Shown: positions 52,697 to 61,360 of the stretch, one piece after another
How positions within the stretch are numbered: the stretch's first letter is position 1
How the letters are laid out: each line of letters opens with the position of its first letter
Origin: Azospira oryzae
GTDB taxonomy: Bacteria; Pseudomonadota; Gammaproteobacteria; Burkholderiales; Rhodocyclaceae
DNA: 64,000 nt
Direction: 5' to 3'
NCBI RefSeq assembly: GCF_004217225.1
Contig: NZ_SHKM01000003.1
Location: forward strand, 124,001 to 188,000
Translations under genes and position numbers: made by a program
The notes under the pieces: generated by a model
Told to the model about the DNA's origin: nothing
The model's input: only the letters and a program-made list of their open reading frames with translations
Databases searched by the model: none

Positions 52697-53491
52697 TTAC
52701 TTTTTTGCCTTTTTAGGGGTAAGTGGGCCCACGCTTCCCATCCCAAGTTCAATGTCTTTTCCATCGCCCAGCCTTGCGATTTTGATATAACCAGTAAGCA
52801 CTTTCGACTCGGGGTCAAACGATTGGGTAACAAATACGCTGTCGTATTGGCAGAGCAGAACTGTGTTTGGCTCTCCTTTGACTAAAAGGAAGTCTGTCTT
52901 TGCCTTTGCGGTCTGCCCACCTAGAACGCTAGCAAACGATGACACCACTAGCAGAAGAAACAGAAACAGCACAGGGGCTCTACCAAAGCGACCAACGGCT
53001 GTACCAATGAGAGAAAATGAACTTGCGTTCCGTTCGATCTTGTCTTGTTCTACAAGCTTCTGCTCAAAGGTTGGAATCTTTCGCTGAGCAATTAACGGGA
53101 AGACCAGCTCAAAAAAGGCAGTAAAAGCGATAACTCCTCCAAAAAGGTACCAGCCTTCGCCGTGAAGCAATAACGGACTAAACAAAAAAACAAGAAATAG
53201 AGTCTGTTTGACGAGCAAGCGTACTGCCTTAGCTAGGGCGGTTTCAGATCGAGGTAATAGTGGCCAAATCGCATTTGCTATCGCGTACATCGGTATGGCT
53301 GCGGCCAGCAGTGAGCCACCCGCATTAAGAAGTAATGTGGGGGAAATCGTTATCAGGCTAACCGGAATATTGAAGTACTTCGCAAATCCTGATTCGTAAG
53401 AAAAGGCAACGGCGTAACTAGCTGCTGTTAAAGCAATAACCCATATTGCATCTGAAATTGCCGGTGAACCAGTTCTTGGGGAATCAGACAT
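52697..53491 (-). CDS. cassette-borne membrane protein of unknown function
   Basis: A 264-residue protein with about four to five predicted helices: residues about 15-35, about 50-75, 90-130, 170-190. The last 70 residues are soluble, rich in Lys/Asp. No family is recognised. GC content is clearly lower than in the flanking chromosome. Its stop is 9 bp before attC site 1 and its ATG 7 bp after the core of attC site 2, so it forms a complete integron gene cassette. Integron cassettes often carry defence, toxin-antitoxin or unknown genes; nothing here identifies which. Confidence 0.65.
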   Translation of the reverse strand: MSDSPRTGSPAISDAIWVIALTAASYAVAFSYESGFAKYFNIPVSLITISPTLLLNAGGSLLAAAIPMYAIANAIWPLLPRSETALAKAVRLLVKQTLFLVFLFSPLLLHGEGWYLFGGVIAFTAFFELVFPLIAQRKIPTFEQKLVEQDKIERNASSFSLIGTAVGRFGRAPVLFLFLLLVVSSFASVLGGQTAKAKTDFLLVKGEPNTVLLCQYDSVFVTQSFDPESKVLTGYIKIARLGDGKDIELGMGSVGPLTPKKAKK

Positions 53492-53498
53492 ATAGGAA

Positions 53499-53565
53499 GC
53501 CTAACGTGTAATTGAGGCGCCTGCGCGGCTTTTCGCGCAGGTCGCCTCGAACACAGGGTTAGGGC
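53499..53565 (-). mobile_element. integron attC recombination site 2
   Basis: On the minus strand it starts GCCCTAAC (53565-53558) and ends ACGTTAGGC (53507-53499). The arms CGAGGCGACCTGCGCG and CGCGCAGGCGCCTC fold with an AAAA loop, and an extra unpaired base lies on one side. 67 bp. The first core has one extra C (GCCCTAAC). Confidence 0.85.
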
Positions 53566-54003
53566 TTATCGCGCCATCCATGCGTGAGGCCCGGAAGGTT
53601 GCGGAGAAAGAAGTGGTTCTTTGTAGTCCGGGTCTCTGTAGAACTTGCCGCATTCTTTAAATGGACAACGCCTGCCTGTCTTTTCATACCTCAGTGGCGA
53701 TAGTGGTTTTTTGTCACGGCACGTCGGACAGTAGTAAAGACCATTAACTCGATGCTGGTAGAACTGATACTTCGGCAGATATTTGAAAGATGGAAGGAGA
53801 TAAAAGACCCATGCAAGGAGCGCAAGAATTACTGCTACTGATAACGCTAAAAGTATCGCTATTGTTTGTGGTGTTAGGTCTCTTGCTACTTGGATTGCAG
53901 TCTCCCTTCCCCAAATGGCTGCGGCTAATGCCATTGGTGATAGCCCCGCTAATACTTTGGATATGGTTGGAGCTACCAAATGTTCTCTTAGGAACTTCAG
54001 CAT
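53566..54003 (-). CDS. cassette-borne membrane protein with C-terminal zinc-ribbon-like motif
   Basis: A 145-residue protein with two helices (about 10-30 and 45-70) and a C-terminal CPTC and CPFKEC pair after FYQHRVNGLYYC, a Cys4 zinc-binding pattern. The stop codon abuts attC site 2. It starts seven bases after a third GTTAGGGC core (54017-54010), as in a cassette. AT-rich compared with its surroundings. No homologue is recognised. Confidence 0.6.
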   Translation of the reverse strand: MLKFLREHLVAPTISKVLAGLSPMALAAAIWGRETAIQVARDLTPQTIAILLALSVAVILALLAWVFYLLPSFKYLPKYQFYQHRVNGLYYCPTCRDKKPLSPLRYEKTGRRCPFKECGKFYRDPDYKEPLLSPQPSGPHAWMAR

Positions 54004-54009
54004 ATAAAA

Positions 54010-54017
54010 GCCCTAAC
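54010..54017 (-). mobile_element. third integron core site, possibly attI or truncated attC
   Basis: GTTAGGGC on the minus strand immediately before the 145-residue gene. Beyond it lies a small hairpin GACGAC-AAAA-GTCGTC (54026-54041), but no RYYYAAC partner was found, so a full site is not shown. Confidence 0.45.
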
Positions 54018-54452
54018 TAGTAGTAGACGACAAAAGTCGTCCAATAAAATGTGACTGTTCAATATCCTGGAACACCGGACAGCCTTTAACTTACCGTCAG
54101 GACGCCCGCATCGCAACAACAAGTTGCAAATCGCATATCCAAATCAACTAATTCACCAACTCCCAACCGGTGCGACCGCACTCGCCACACCACCGGTTTC
54201 CCATCCCCTTCCACCCCCGCCGAGCAGCGCAAGGCGGGCGGGGGGCTTTCGGCGAGGACTGTCTGAGGCCCGCAGGGCCGAGTTCCGCAGCCGCCCCGCG
54301 CGACTGAGCAGCGCAGGGAAGCCCGCAGGGCCGGGGGTGAGGGTCCGCCTTCTTTTGGCTACTTTTCTTAGCGGTTAAGAAAAGTACGCCCGCCGGGCAA
54401 CGGCGGAACCCAGCCGCAAATCAACAAACCACGCCCAACCAATCCCCAAACC
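54018..54452. other. AT-rich end of the island, then right repeat
   Basis: About 430 bp with no credible gene. The first part is AT-rich (54018-54180) with a small hairpin at 54026-54041. The rest is GC-rich and includes the repeat at 54251-54411. No integrase gene is found. Confidence 0.55.
54251..54411 (+). repeat. right copy of the ~160-bp inverted repeat
   Basis: Starts GGCGAGGACTGTCTGAGGCC and includes GGCCGAGTTCCGCAGCCG and the hairpin TACTTTTCTTA/TAAGAAAAGTA (54360-54386). It is the inverted partner of 51947-52107. Confidence 0.7.
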
Positions 54453-54677
54453 TCAAACCGCAGAACCAGAACCCGAAGCGGAAGGATCATCCTCCCCCTT
54501 GTCCACCTCAATCCCCCAATCCCCATGCTCATACCAATCTTCCCCCAGCAACTCCATCGGATGCTGGGTGCGGCTGGAGCCGTTGCCGCATTGCAGGTTG
54601 TCCGTGGAGCAATACTTGTCGCAGCCCCAGCAGATGCGCTCGGGGTGCTTGGGATGGAGGGGGAATTTCTTGGCCAT
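54453..54677 (-). CDS. DUF3079 small cysteine-containing protein
   Basis: A 74-residue protein starting MAKKFPLHPKHPERICWGCD, then a KYCSTDNLQCGNGSSRTQHP segment and GEDWYE, the DUF3079 signature with four Cys and several His. Probably a metal-binding structural fold. Common in betaproteobacteria as a single gene. Function unknown. Confidence 0.85.
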   Translation of the reverse strand: MAKKFPLHPKHPERICWGCDKYCSTDNLQCGNGSSRTQHPMELLGEDWYEHGDWGIEVDKGEDDPSASGSGSAV

Positions 54678-54807
54678 GGGGATTCACCGGAAACGACGGG
54701 ACCGGCCCGTTCATAACCAAGTAGATTACTCGGGTATACAGCAGCCACCCTGATCCTGGTCAAAAAAGGGGCGCCGGCGATCCGGCGGCAAAGAGTGGTA
54801 GCGAAGA

Positions 54808-55425
54808 CTAGCGGCGGCGCCACACCTGCCAGCGCTCGCCGCCGGCGAAGACCGGGATGGGGGCCTGGGCGGGCGCGTCGACCATGCGCTCGAACCAGGG
54901 GGAAAGCAGTGCTTCCTGCTCCGCCGCACCGATGCCGAAGGGCGGGCCCTTGGGCTCGTCGCTGAAAAAGAAGAAGCCGGCCAGATAGCCGCCGGGGCGC
55001 ACCAGTTCGGCCGCCCGGGGGCCGTAGCCGGGCCACAGCTTGCGCGGCAGGGCGCAGAGGAAGGCCCGTTCGTACACCACGTCGTAGGGCGCGGCCACGG
55101 GGAAATCGAAGAAGTCGGCGCAGCGCAGTTCGCCGCCCCACTCGCCGAGGACTTCCCGGGCGGCGGCGATGGCGGCGGGGGCAAAGTCCAGGGCCGTCAC
55201 CGCCCAGCCGCGCTGGTCGAGCCAGGCGGCCTCCCGGGCGTGGCCGCAGCCGGGCACCAGAATGCGCGGCGGCGTGGCGCTGGCGGGGGGCGGCAGCAGG
55301 GCCTCCAGTTCCGCCGGGGCGCTGCCGTGGTCCCAGGGCGTGGCGCCGGCGGCAAAGCGCTTGTCCCAGAAATCGGGCAGTTCCGGGCGCTGGTGGTCGG
55401 GCTTGGCGGACGGGGCTTGGGTCAT
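54808..55425 (-). CDS. TPMT-family SAM methyltransferase
   Basis: A 205-residue protein with WDKRFAAGATPWDHGS, LVPGCGHAREAAWL (SAM-binding loop), VTALDFAPAAIAAA and YERAFLCALP, all typical of the thiopurine/selenium/halide methyltransferase (TPMT) family. It methylates sulfur, selenium, tellurium or halide substrates using SAM; which is unknown. Monocistronic. Confidence 0.85.
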   Translation of the reverse strand: MTQAPSAKPDHQRPELPDFWDKRFAAGATPWDHGSAPAELEALLPPPASATPPRILVPGCGHAREAAWLDQRGWAVTALDFAPAAIAAAREVLGEWGGELRCADFFDFPVAAPYDVVYERAFLCALPRKLWPGYGPRAAELVRPGGYLAGFFFFSDEPKGPPFGIGAAEQEALLSPWFERMVDAPAQAPIPVFAGGERWQVWRRR

Positions 55426-55474
55426 GGGCGTCTCCTGATTCTTGTGTGCGCCATTCTACCGGCCCCGCCCCCTC

Positions 55475-55783
55475 TCAATGGCAGTGGCCGCCCACCTGGA
55501 AGGGATCGAGCAGGTTGCTGCAGATCCAGCGGGCCAGACGGCCGCGCCAGCTTTGGTCGGGCTTGTAGCGTTCCAGGCGCTGGGTGAAGGTCCATTCCCG
55601 GGGCAGGTCGAGAAAGAGGATGGTGGCGATGAAGATGTTGAAGAAGACGTCGAGGAACAGGGCCACCAGGGCGGCGGGGGCGATCAGCACCCGGGGCACC
55701 GTGGTCAGTTTGGGCCAGGCGGCCTTGCCGGCCATGGTGACGATGAAGAGCAACCAGAAAACGTAGATGTAGACGAGCAGCAT
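55475..55783 (-). CDS. conserved small inner-membrane protein
   Basis: A 102-residue protein with two helices: VYIYVFWLLFIVTMAGKAAW, then VLIAPAALVALFLDVFFNIFIATI. The soluble tail begins LFLDLPREWTFTQRLERY. The family is unnamed; similar proteins occur in betaproteobacteria. No function is claimed. Confidence 0.55.
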   Translation of the reverse strand: MLLVYIYVFWLLFIVTMAGKAAWPKLTTVPRVLIAPAALVALFLDVFFNIFIATILFLDLPREWTFTQRLERYKPDQSWRGRLARWICSNLLDPFQVGGHCH

Positions 55784-55846
55784 GATGTTCTCCCTGAATC
55801 GTTATGGACGACCGCGACAGCAACCCGCCGTCATGGCCTGCGACGA

Positions 55847-56824
55847 TTATGGGCGGGAGAGGCCGCCGCTGGAAGCCTCATCGGCGACGGCCGCCATGGC
55901 GCCACCTCCGGCCTGCTGGGCCAGCCAGGCCTCGTAGCCGCCCCGCACCGGGCGCACGTTGCGGTAGCCCAGGGCCATCAGGCGACGGGCGGCCTGCACG
56001 GCGCTGGCATCGGCAGGGCAGTTGCACAGGGTCGCCACCAGGGCCTCCCGGGGCCAGTGGGCGGCCCGCTCCGCCAGGTCGTCCAGGGTGGCGGCGGTGG
56101 CGCCGGGGAGAAGGCCCGTCTCCCGGATCATGGCCTCGCCGCGCAGGTCGAGGAACAGGGGCGGCGCGGCGGACTGCAGGGCATCGGCCAACTCCGCCGG
56201 GGTGAGGTGGGGAATGGCGGACAGCTTCTCGAAACGGTATTTCTGCCAGAACTTCCAGCCCAGCCACAGGCCCAGCAGGGCCAGCAGCAGCGTCAGGGCC
56301 AGGTCGCCGTTGCCCTGCAGGCGGGCCAGCACCTGCTGCAGTTCGCCCCGCAGCCACCAGCCGGCCAGGATGGCGCCGCCGGCCCACAGGGCCGCCCCCA
56401 GGGCGACGGCGGCGAGGAAGGACGGCAGGGCCAGGCGCAGGGAGCCGGCGATGGGCGGGGCCACGGTGGAAAAGCCGGGGATGAACTTGGCCAGCACCAG
56501 GGACCAGGCGCCCCAGCGGGTGAAGCGGGCTTCCGTGGCGCTGACGCAGGAGCCCGGGTTGATGGAGAGGCGGCAGAGGCCGGCCAGGACCCGGTAGCCG
56601 AAGCTGCGTCCGGCCAGATACCACACCCAGTCCGCCAGGACCGAGGCCAGCACGGCGGCGGCCAGCAGTTGCAAACCGTGCAGGGGCGAGGCGGCCAGGC
56701 TGCCGGCCAGCAGCAGGGTCGGCACCGCCGGCACCGGCAGCCCCAGTTGCTGCAGCAGCACGTTGAGGAAGACCACCCAGGCGGCGTCCCGTTGCAGGGC
56801 ATCGGTCAGCTGGGCAAGGTCCAT
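55847..56824 (-). CDS. DedA-family membrane protein fused to a rhodanese domain
   Basis: A 325-residue protein. Residues 1-200 are a DedA/SNARE-associated domain (VPAVPTLLLAGSLA, the GRSFGYRVL, and FTRWGAWSLVLAKFIPGFSTVAPPIAG segments). Residues about 220-310 are a rhodanese domain with a Cys in LCNCPADASAVQAA and GGYEAWL near the end. The active-site loop is CNCPADAS and lacks the usual CxxGxR arrangement. DedA proteins move polyprenyl phosphate or lipid carriers; the fusion is recurrent in proteobacteria. Confidence 0.86.
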   Translation of the reverse strand: MDLAQLTDALQRDAAWVVFLNVLLQQLGLPVPAVPTLLLAGSLAASPLHGLQLLAAAVLASVLADWVWYLAGRSFGYRVLAGLCRLSINPGSCVSATEARFTRWGAWSLVLAKFIPGFSTVAPPIAGSLRLALPSFLAAVALGAALWAGGAILAGWWLRGELQQVLARLQGNGDLALTLLLALLGLWLGWKFWQKYRFEKLSAIPHLTPAELADALQSAAPPLFLDLRGEAMIRETGLLPGATAATLDDLAERAAHWPREALVATLCNCPADASAVQAARRLMALGYRNVRPVRGGYEAWLAQQAGGGAMAAVADEASSGGLSRP

Positions 56825-56926
56825 GGGCGGCTCCGGAGGCGGCAGGGAATAAGGGTTGGGGCCAAGAAAAAGGGCCCGGGCTTGTCACTATAGCCCGGGC
56901 CCCGCGGGGAGTAGAAGCCGGCGGCC

Positions 56927-58420
56927 TCAGTCGGTGCGCACCGGCACGTAGAGGCGGGCGTCCTCCCGCTGGATGAGCAGGGCGAAGCGCTTGCCGGCCT
57001 GGTCCAGCAGTTCCTTGAGCTGGGCCGGGGAGGAGACCCGGGCGTTGTTCACCGCCAGCACCACGTCCCCTTCCTGCAGGCCGGCCCGGGCGGCGGGACC
57101 GTTCACTCCCACCACCACCACGCCGCTGCTGCCCAGGGCCGCCGCCTCTTCCCGGGAGAGGGAACGCACGGCGAGTCCGACGCGGCCGCCGCCGGCGCTC
57201 TCGCCCCGGGCCTGGGGCGCCGTCTCGCTGGGCATGGCGGCCAGCACGGCCTGCTTCTCCAGGCGCTTGCCGTCCCGCAGCACGGTGAGGCCGAGCTTGG
57301 TGCCGGGAGCGCTGTCGCCCACCTTGCGCGGCAGGTCGGTGGCCTCCTCGATGGGCACGCCGTCCAGGGCGATGATGACGTCGCCCGGCTGCAGGCCGGC
57401 CTTGTCCGCCGGGCTGCTGCGGTCCACCCCGGTCACCAGGGCGCCCACGGGCTTGGCCAGGCCGAAGGACTCGGCCAGCTCCTTGGTCACCGGCTGCATG
57501 GTGACGCCGAGGCGGCCGCGCTGCACCTTGCCGGTCTTCTGCAGCTGCTCCTTGACCTTCATGGCGACGTCGATGGGGATGGCGAAGGAGATGCCCTGGT
57601 AGCCGCCGGAACGGCTGTAGATCTGGGAGTTGATGCCCACCACCTCGCCCTTGAGATTGAACAGGGGGCCACCGGAATTGCCCGGGTTGATGGCCACGTC
57701 GGTCTGGATAAAGGGCACGTAGGTCTCGTCAGGCAGGGCCCGGGACTTGGCGCTGACGATGCCCGCGGTGACGGAATTCTCGAAGCCGAAGGGGGCGCCG
57801 ATGGCGGCCACCCACTCACCCACCTTGAGGCGGTCCGGGCTGCCGATGCGCACCGTGGGCAGGTTGCTGGCGGCGATCTTGATCAGGGCCACGTCGCTGC
57901 GGCGGTCGATGCCCACCACCTTGGCTTTGAATTCCCGCTTGTCGGTGAGCTTCACCGCCACCTCGTCGGCATCGGCCACCACGTGGGCGTTGGTCAGCAC
58001 GTAGCCGTCGGCGCTGACGATGAAGCCGGAGCCGATGCCGCGGCTTTCCTGGGGCTGCTGGGAGCCCATGCCGGGGGCGATGCCGAAGCGGCGCAGGAAG
58101 TCGTAGAAGGGGTCGTTGGGATTGATGCCGCTGACGTTGCTGTTCTTGGCCAGGGTCACGGTGGAGATGTTCACCACCGCCGACCCCACCTGCTCCACCA
58201 GGGCGGAAAAGTCCGGCAGGGCGGCCAGGGGCGCGCCGGCGGCGGGCCCTGGGACGGCCGCGGCGGAGGCGGCGGCAACCGTGGCGGGGGCGGCGTTGGA
58301 GCGGGAGATCAGGGACAGGTCGGCCTGGGCGGCGACGAAGGCCAGCAGGCCGCCGGCGGCAAAGGCGGCGACGCTGCGGGAAAAACGGAACGGCAGGGGG
58401 CGGAAGGGGATTTTGGTCAT
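56927..58420 (-). CDS. degP: Do/DegP-family periplasmic serine protease
   Basis: A 497-residue protein with an N-terminal anchor or signal helix, a trypsin-like domain with the triad H146 (TNAHVV), D176 (SDVALI) and S249 (NPGNSGGP), and two PDZ domains (about 295-385 and 405-490). It degrades or refolds misfolded envelope proteins. Good ribosome site (GGAGGATATAAGACC). It could equally be named mucD or htrA; the family is clear. Confidence 0.94.
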   Translation of the reverse strand: MTKIPFRPLPFRFSRSVAAFAAGGLLAFVAAQADLSLISRSNAAPATVAAASAAAVPGPAAGAPLAALPDFSALVEQVGSAVVNISTVTLAKNSNVSGINPNDPFYDFLRRFGIAPGMGSQQPQESRGIGSGFIVSADGYVLTNAHVVADADEVAVKLTDKREFKAKVVGIDRRSDVALIKIAASNLPTVRIGSPDRLKVGEWVAAIGAPFGFENSVTAGIVSAKSRALPDETYVPFIQTDVAINPGNSGGPLFNLKGEVVGINSQIYSRSGGYQGISFAIPIDVAMKVKEQLQKTGKVQRGRLGVTMQPVTKELAESFGLAKPVGALVTGVDRSSPADKAGLQPGDVIIALDGVPIEEATDLPRKVGDSAPGTKLGLTVLRDGKRLEKQAVLAAMPSETAPQARGESAGGGRVGLAVRSLSREEAAALGSSGVVVVGVNGPAARAGLQEGDVVLAVNNARVSSPAQLKELLDQAGKRFALLIQREDARLYVPVRTD

Positions 58421-58583
58421 GGTCTTATATCCTCCAAAAGTTGGGGCACGGCAGAAGACTACCGAAAATCCGCCGCCATGCGCCTGACCTTACAAGGTGT
58501 TACAACGACGACACAGAACGTCATCAAGCAATGCGGGAGGAAATGGGGGCACCGGCCGCCGAACACAAGCCCTGCCACGAGGC

Positions 58584-58634
58584 AGAAGGGACGGCCATCT
58601 CCGCCATGCCATGCCGGAGGTGGCCGTCCCTTCT
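58584..58634 (-). terminator. long hairpin downstream of the acyl-CoA synthetase gene
   Basis: AGAAGGGACGGCCA with CTCCG, and CGGAG with TGGCCGTCCCTTCT. Same GGGACG/CGTCCC theme as at 2654-2702. Ends leftward transcription before degP. Confidence 0.65.
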
Positions 58635-58674
58635 AGGTTTGCAGCCACCAACCCTGGTGGATCCGCGCCTGTCC

Positions 58675-60264
58675 CTAGATCTGCCGCTCCCGCCCGGCCC
58701 ACCAGGGGTCCCGCAGGGTGCGCTTCAAGGTCTTGCCGGCGGCGTTGCGCGGAAAGTCGGGGACGATCTCCACCGAATGCAGGCGCTGGTACTTGGCCGC
58801 CACCCGCTCGTTCACCCAGTCCCGCAGTTCCGTCGGGCTCGCCGCCGCCGGCTGCCGCAGGACGATGGCGGCGTGGGGCGTCTCGCCCCATTTGTCGTGG
58901 GGAATGCCGAACACCGCCACCTCCCGCACCGCCGGGTGGCGGGCGGCCACCTCCTCGATGTCCTTGGGGTACACCTTGACCCCGCCGGAATCGATCATGT
59001 CCTTCTTGCGGTCCACCAGGTGCAGGTAGCCCTCCTCGTCCCGGTAGCCCAGGTCGCCGGTATGCAGCCAGCCGTCCTTCAGGGTCTGGGCCGTCAGCTC
59101 GGGCCGGTTGTAGTAGCCGCTCATGAGGATGGGCCCCTTGCCCACCACCTCCCCCACTGCGCCGGGGGGCAGGTCGCGGCCGTCCTCGCCGACGATGCGC
59201 AGCTCGTAGAACTGGGGTGGGGTACCCACCGAGAGGGGCTTGCGCAGGGACTGGCTGCGGTCGAGCACGGTGATGAAGCCTTCGGTGAGGCCGTACAGCT
59301 CGTAGAAGCGGTTGGGCAGGAGCCGGTTCAAAGCCTGCTTGCGCTCCTGCAGCAGGGGGGCGCCGACGGAGAGGAAGGTCTCGATGCTGGCCAGCTTCTC
59401 CGCGGCGAAATCCGGGTGGTCCAGGATGGCGACGATCTGGGAGGGCACCACCACCGTGTGAGTCACCTTTTCCTGCGCAATCAGGTCGATGGCCAGGGCC
59501 GCATCGAAGGCCCCGGCCAGGACATAGGTGGCCCCCAGGTAGAAGGCGGGGAACATGGTCAGCAGGGCGCCGTTGAAGACGATGCCGCCGCTGTGCAGCA
59601 CCACCGACTCCGGCGTCATGCGCCAGGTGGAGGCCAGCAGGGTGCAATAGGCGGCGCGGCAGGCGTGGGACTGCAGGATGCCCTTGGGCTGGCCCGTGGT
59701 GCCGCTGGAATACATGATGGCGAAGATGTCGTCGCCGGCGGGGTGGGGCACGGCCGGCTCGTCCTCGCAAGCCGCTGCGGTGAGGGCTGCATAGGCGGGA
59801 TGGTCGCCCGGGAAAGTCCCGGAATCCTGGGGCGCGGCAGATGAGGGATCGCCCTCCCCCACCACCACGATACGTTCCCGGGCCAGGGCGGGCAGGGCCT
59901 GGCCCAGGCCGTCCACTTCCGCCACCGCAGCGGGGTGGATGAAGAGCGCCGCCGCTCCCGCATCCGCCAGCAGGCTGCCGAGGCCGGCGGCGTTGAGCAG
60001 GGGCGAGAGGGGCACCAGCACGGCGCCGATGCGCGGCACCGCCCAGTAGATTTCCAGCAGCTCCAGGCTGTTGGGCAGCACCGTCGCCACCCGGTCCCCT
60101 TGCTTGATGCCCAGGGCCAGCAGGGCATTGGCCAGGCGATTGACCCGGCGGTGGAACAGGCGCCAGGTGAGGCGCCGGGTCTGCCGGCCGTCGGCGAAGA
60201 CCACGGCCGGGTGTTCGGGCCGGTAGCGGGCGTGGTGGGCGATGAGGGTGGTGGGTTGCTGCAT
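58675..60264 (-). CDS. AMP-binding acyl-CoA synthetase
   Basis: A 529-residue adenylate-forming enzyme. It shows the AMP-binding YSSGTTGQPKG motif, LYGLTEG, LHTGDLGYRDEEGYLHLVDRKK (hinge and C-terminal lid) and NAAGKTLKRTL with the catalytic Lys. It activates a carboxylic acid to acyl-CoA; the substrate is undetermined. The ATG at 60264 follows GGAGG and was chosen over the open frame to 60291. Confidence 0.88.
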   Translation of the reverse strand: MQQPTTLIAHHARYRPEHPAVVFADGRQTRRLTWRLFHRRVNRLANALLALGIKQGDRVATVLPNSLELLEIYWAVPRIGAVLVPLSPLLNAAGLGSLLADAGAAALFIHPAAVAEVDGLGQALPALARERIVVVGEGDPSSAAPQDSGTFPGDHPAYAALTAAACEDEPAVPHPAGDDIFAIMYSSGTTGQPKGILQSHACRAAYCTLLASTWRMTPESVVLHSGGIVFNGALLTMFPAFYLGATYVLAGAFDAALAIDLIAQEKVTHTVVVPSQIVAILDHPDFAAEKLASIETFLSVGAPLLQERKQALNRLLPNRFYELYGLTEGFITVLDRSQSLRKPLSVGTPPQFYELRIVGEDGRDLPPGAVGEVVGKGPILMSGYYNRPELTAQTLKDGWLHTGDLGYRDEEGYLHLVDRKKDMIDSGGVKVYPKDIEEVAARHPAVREVAVFGIPHDKWGETPHAAIVLRQPAAASPTELRDWVNERVAAKYQRLHSVEIVPDFPRNAAGKTLKRTLRDPWWAGRERQI

Positions 60265-60452
60265 GGGGCCTCCGGAGACGGGAGGCGGCAAAGGGCCGCC
60301 GGACAGCAGCCAGTCTAGGAAGGCGCCGGCTCCGGACCCAACGATTGTTTTGGAATATTTTTATGGCAAAAGAACGGGGCCGGGGAGGTTGCCCTCGCCG
60401 GCCCCGCTGGCAGGCGCTCCCGCCGCCCGGGCGGAAGCTGCCATGGTGGCGC

Positions 60453-61085
60453 CTACTTGGCCGGGCCCTTGCGGATCAGGCCCAGGGGCTTGCCCAGGGG
60501 CAGCAGGGTGCGGCCGAAGTAGCTGTTGATGAAGATGGAACCGGCGGCATAGAACCCCAGCAGGGCGATGGCCAGTTCGGACCAGGCGGCGGCACCGCTG
60601 AAGAAGGCGGGGGCCACGCCCAGCATGGAGAGGGCCAGGGAAGGCAGCAGCACGTTGATCAGCACCAGGATGGCGGCGAACACCTTGTTGGCCTCGAAAG
60701 CCGCCACCATGATGAAGATGGAGAAGATGAAGTAGGCGATACAGGCAAAGGCGAACTGGCGCGGGTCGGCCTTGGCCGCATCGATCTCGCCGAACCAGCC
60801 CAGGCTGATGGCCCAGTGCATGGCCACGGCGATCCAGAACAGGCCGTAGGCGCCGAGAACGATGGCGCCGAAGTAGTTGTTCTTCTTGAAGTCGATGGTG
60901 GAGGCCCAGATCTGGGCGATGGAACCCAGGAACAGGGCCCAGGGGATCAGGTAGGTGACGCCGCTGGTCCAGCCCAGTTTGGCGGAGGCGGCGACGAAAG
61001 TGACGGTGGCCAGGCCGAACACCCCCAGGGCGGTGGGGTCGGACATGACAATCTTGGTCTCCATGACCTGTGCTTGCTGCTGCAT
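60453..61085 (-). CDS. satP: acetate/succinate uptake protein (SatP/GPR1-YaaH family)
   Basis: A 210-residue protein with six helices. Segments such as NPEALG-like (here DPTALGVFGLA), FGAIVLGAYGLFWIAVAMHW and the ALLGFYAAGSIFINS region match the acetate transporter family. It moves acetate with protons or as a channel. The start at 61085 has GGGAG five bases upstream. The upstream spacer is AT-rich. Confidence 0.88.
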   Translation of the reverse strand: MQQQAQVMETKIVMSDPTALGVFGLATVTFVAASAKLGWTSGVTYLIPWALFLGSIAQIWASTIDFKKNNYFGAIVLGAYGLFWIAVAMHWAISLGWFGEIDAAKADPRQFAFACIAYFIFSIFIMVAAFEANKVFAAILVLINVLLPSLALSMLGVAPAFFSGAAAWSELAIALLGFYAAGSIFINSYFGRTLLPLGKPLGLIRKGPAK

Positions 61086-61360
61086 AAAAACTCCCTCGCG
61101 TTGTGTTTGATTGGATCGAGGTCGGTTTTTGCTGCCCTGGCCATGGCACAGAAAAGGGGGAAAGGCCTGGCGGCCCGCCCCCCTATTTCCAGCGACTGTC
61201 ACCTGGCACCACCGCCAGGCGCAACAAATTACGAATTATGAAATCGTATTTACCGTATCTCGCCCGACACTATAGAGAGCCTTTATTTGCAGTCAATCCG
61301 CAGTGCACAATAGGTTACGATTAGTAAAAACAATTACTTATAAAACACCCTGACGGGATA
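61086..61360. promoter_or_regulatory. AT-rich spacer between satP and ppc
   Basis: Contains CTGGC/GCCAG hairpin (61203-61219), an inverted repeat TACGA-N9-TCGTA (61230-61248) and AT-rich TAGTAAAAACAATTACTTA near 61322. It probably holds the satP promoter. No gene is seen. Confidence 0.45.

Noticed and set aside
58497..58979. Small frames in the degP/acyl-CoA synthetase spacer
   Set aside because: They run into the synthetase gene antisense and contain the terminator hairpin.
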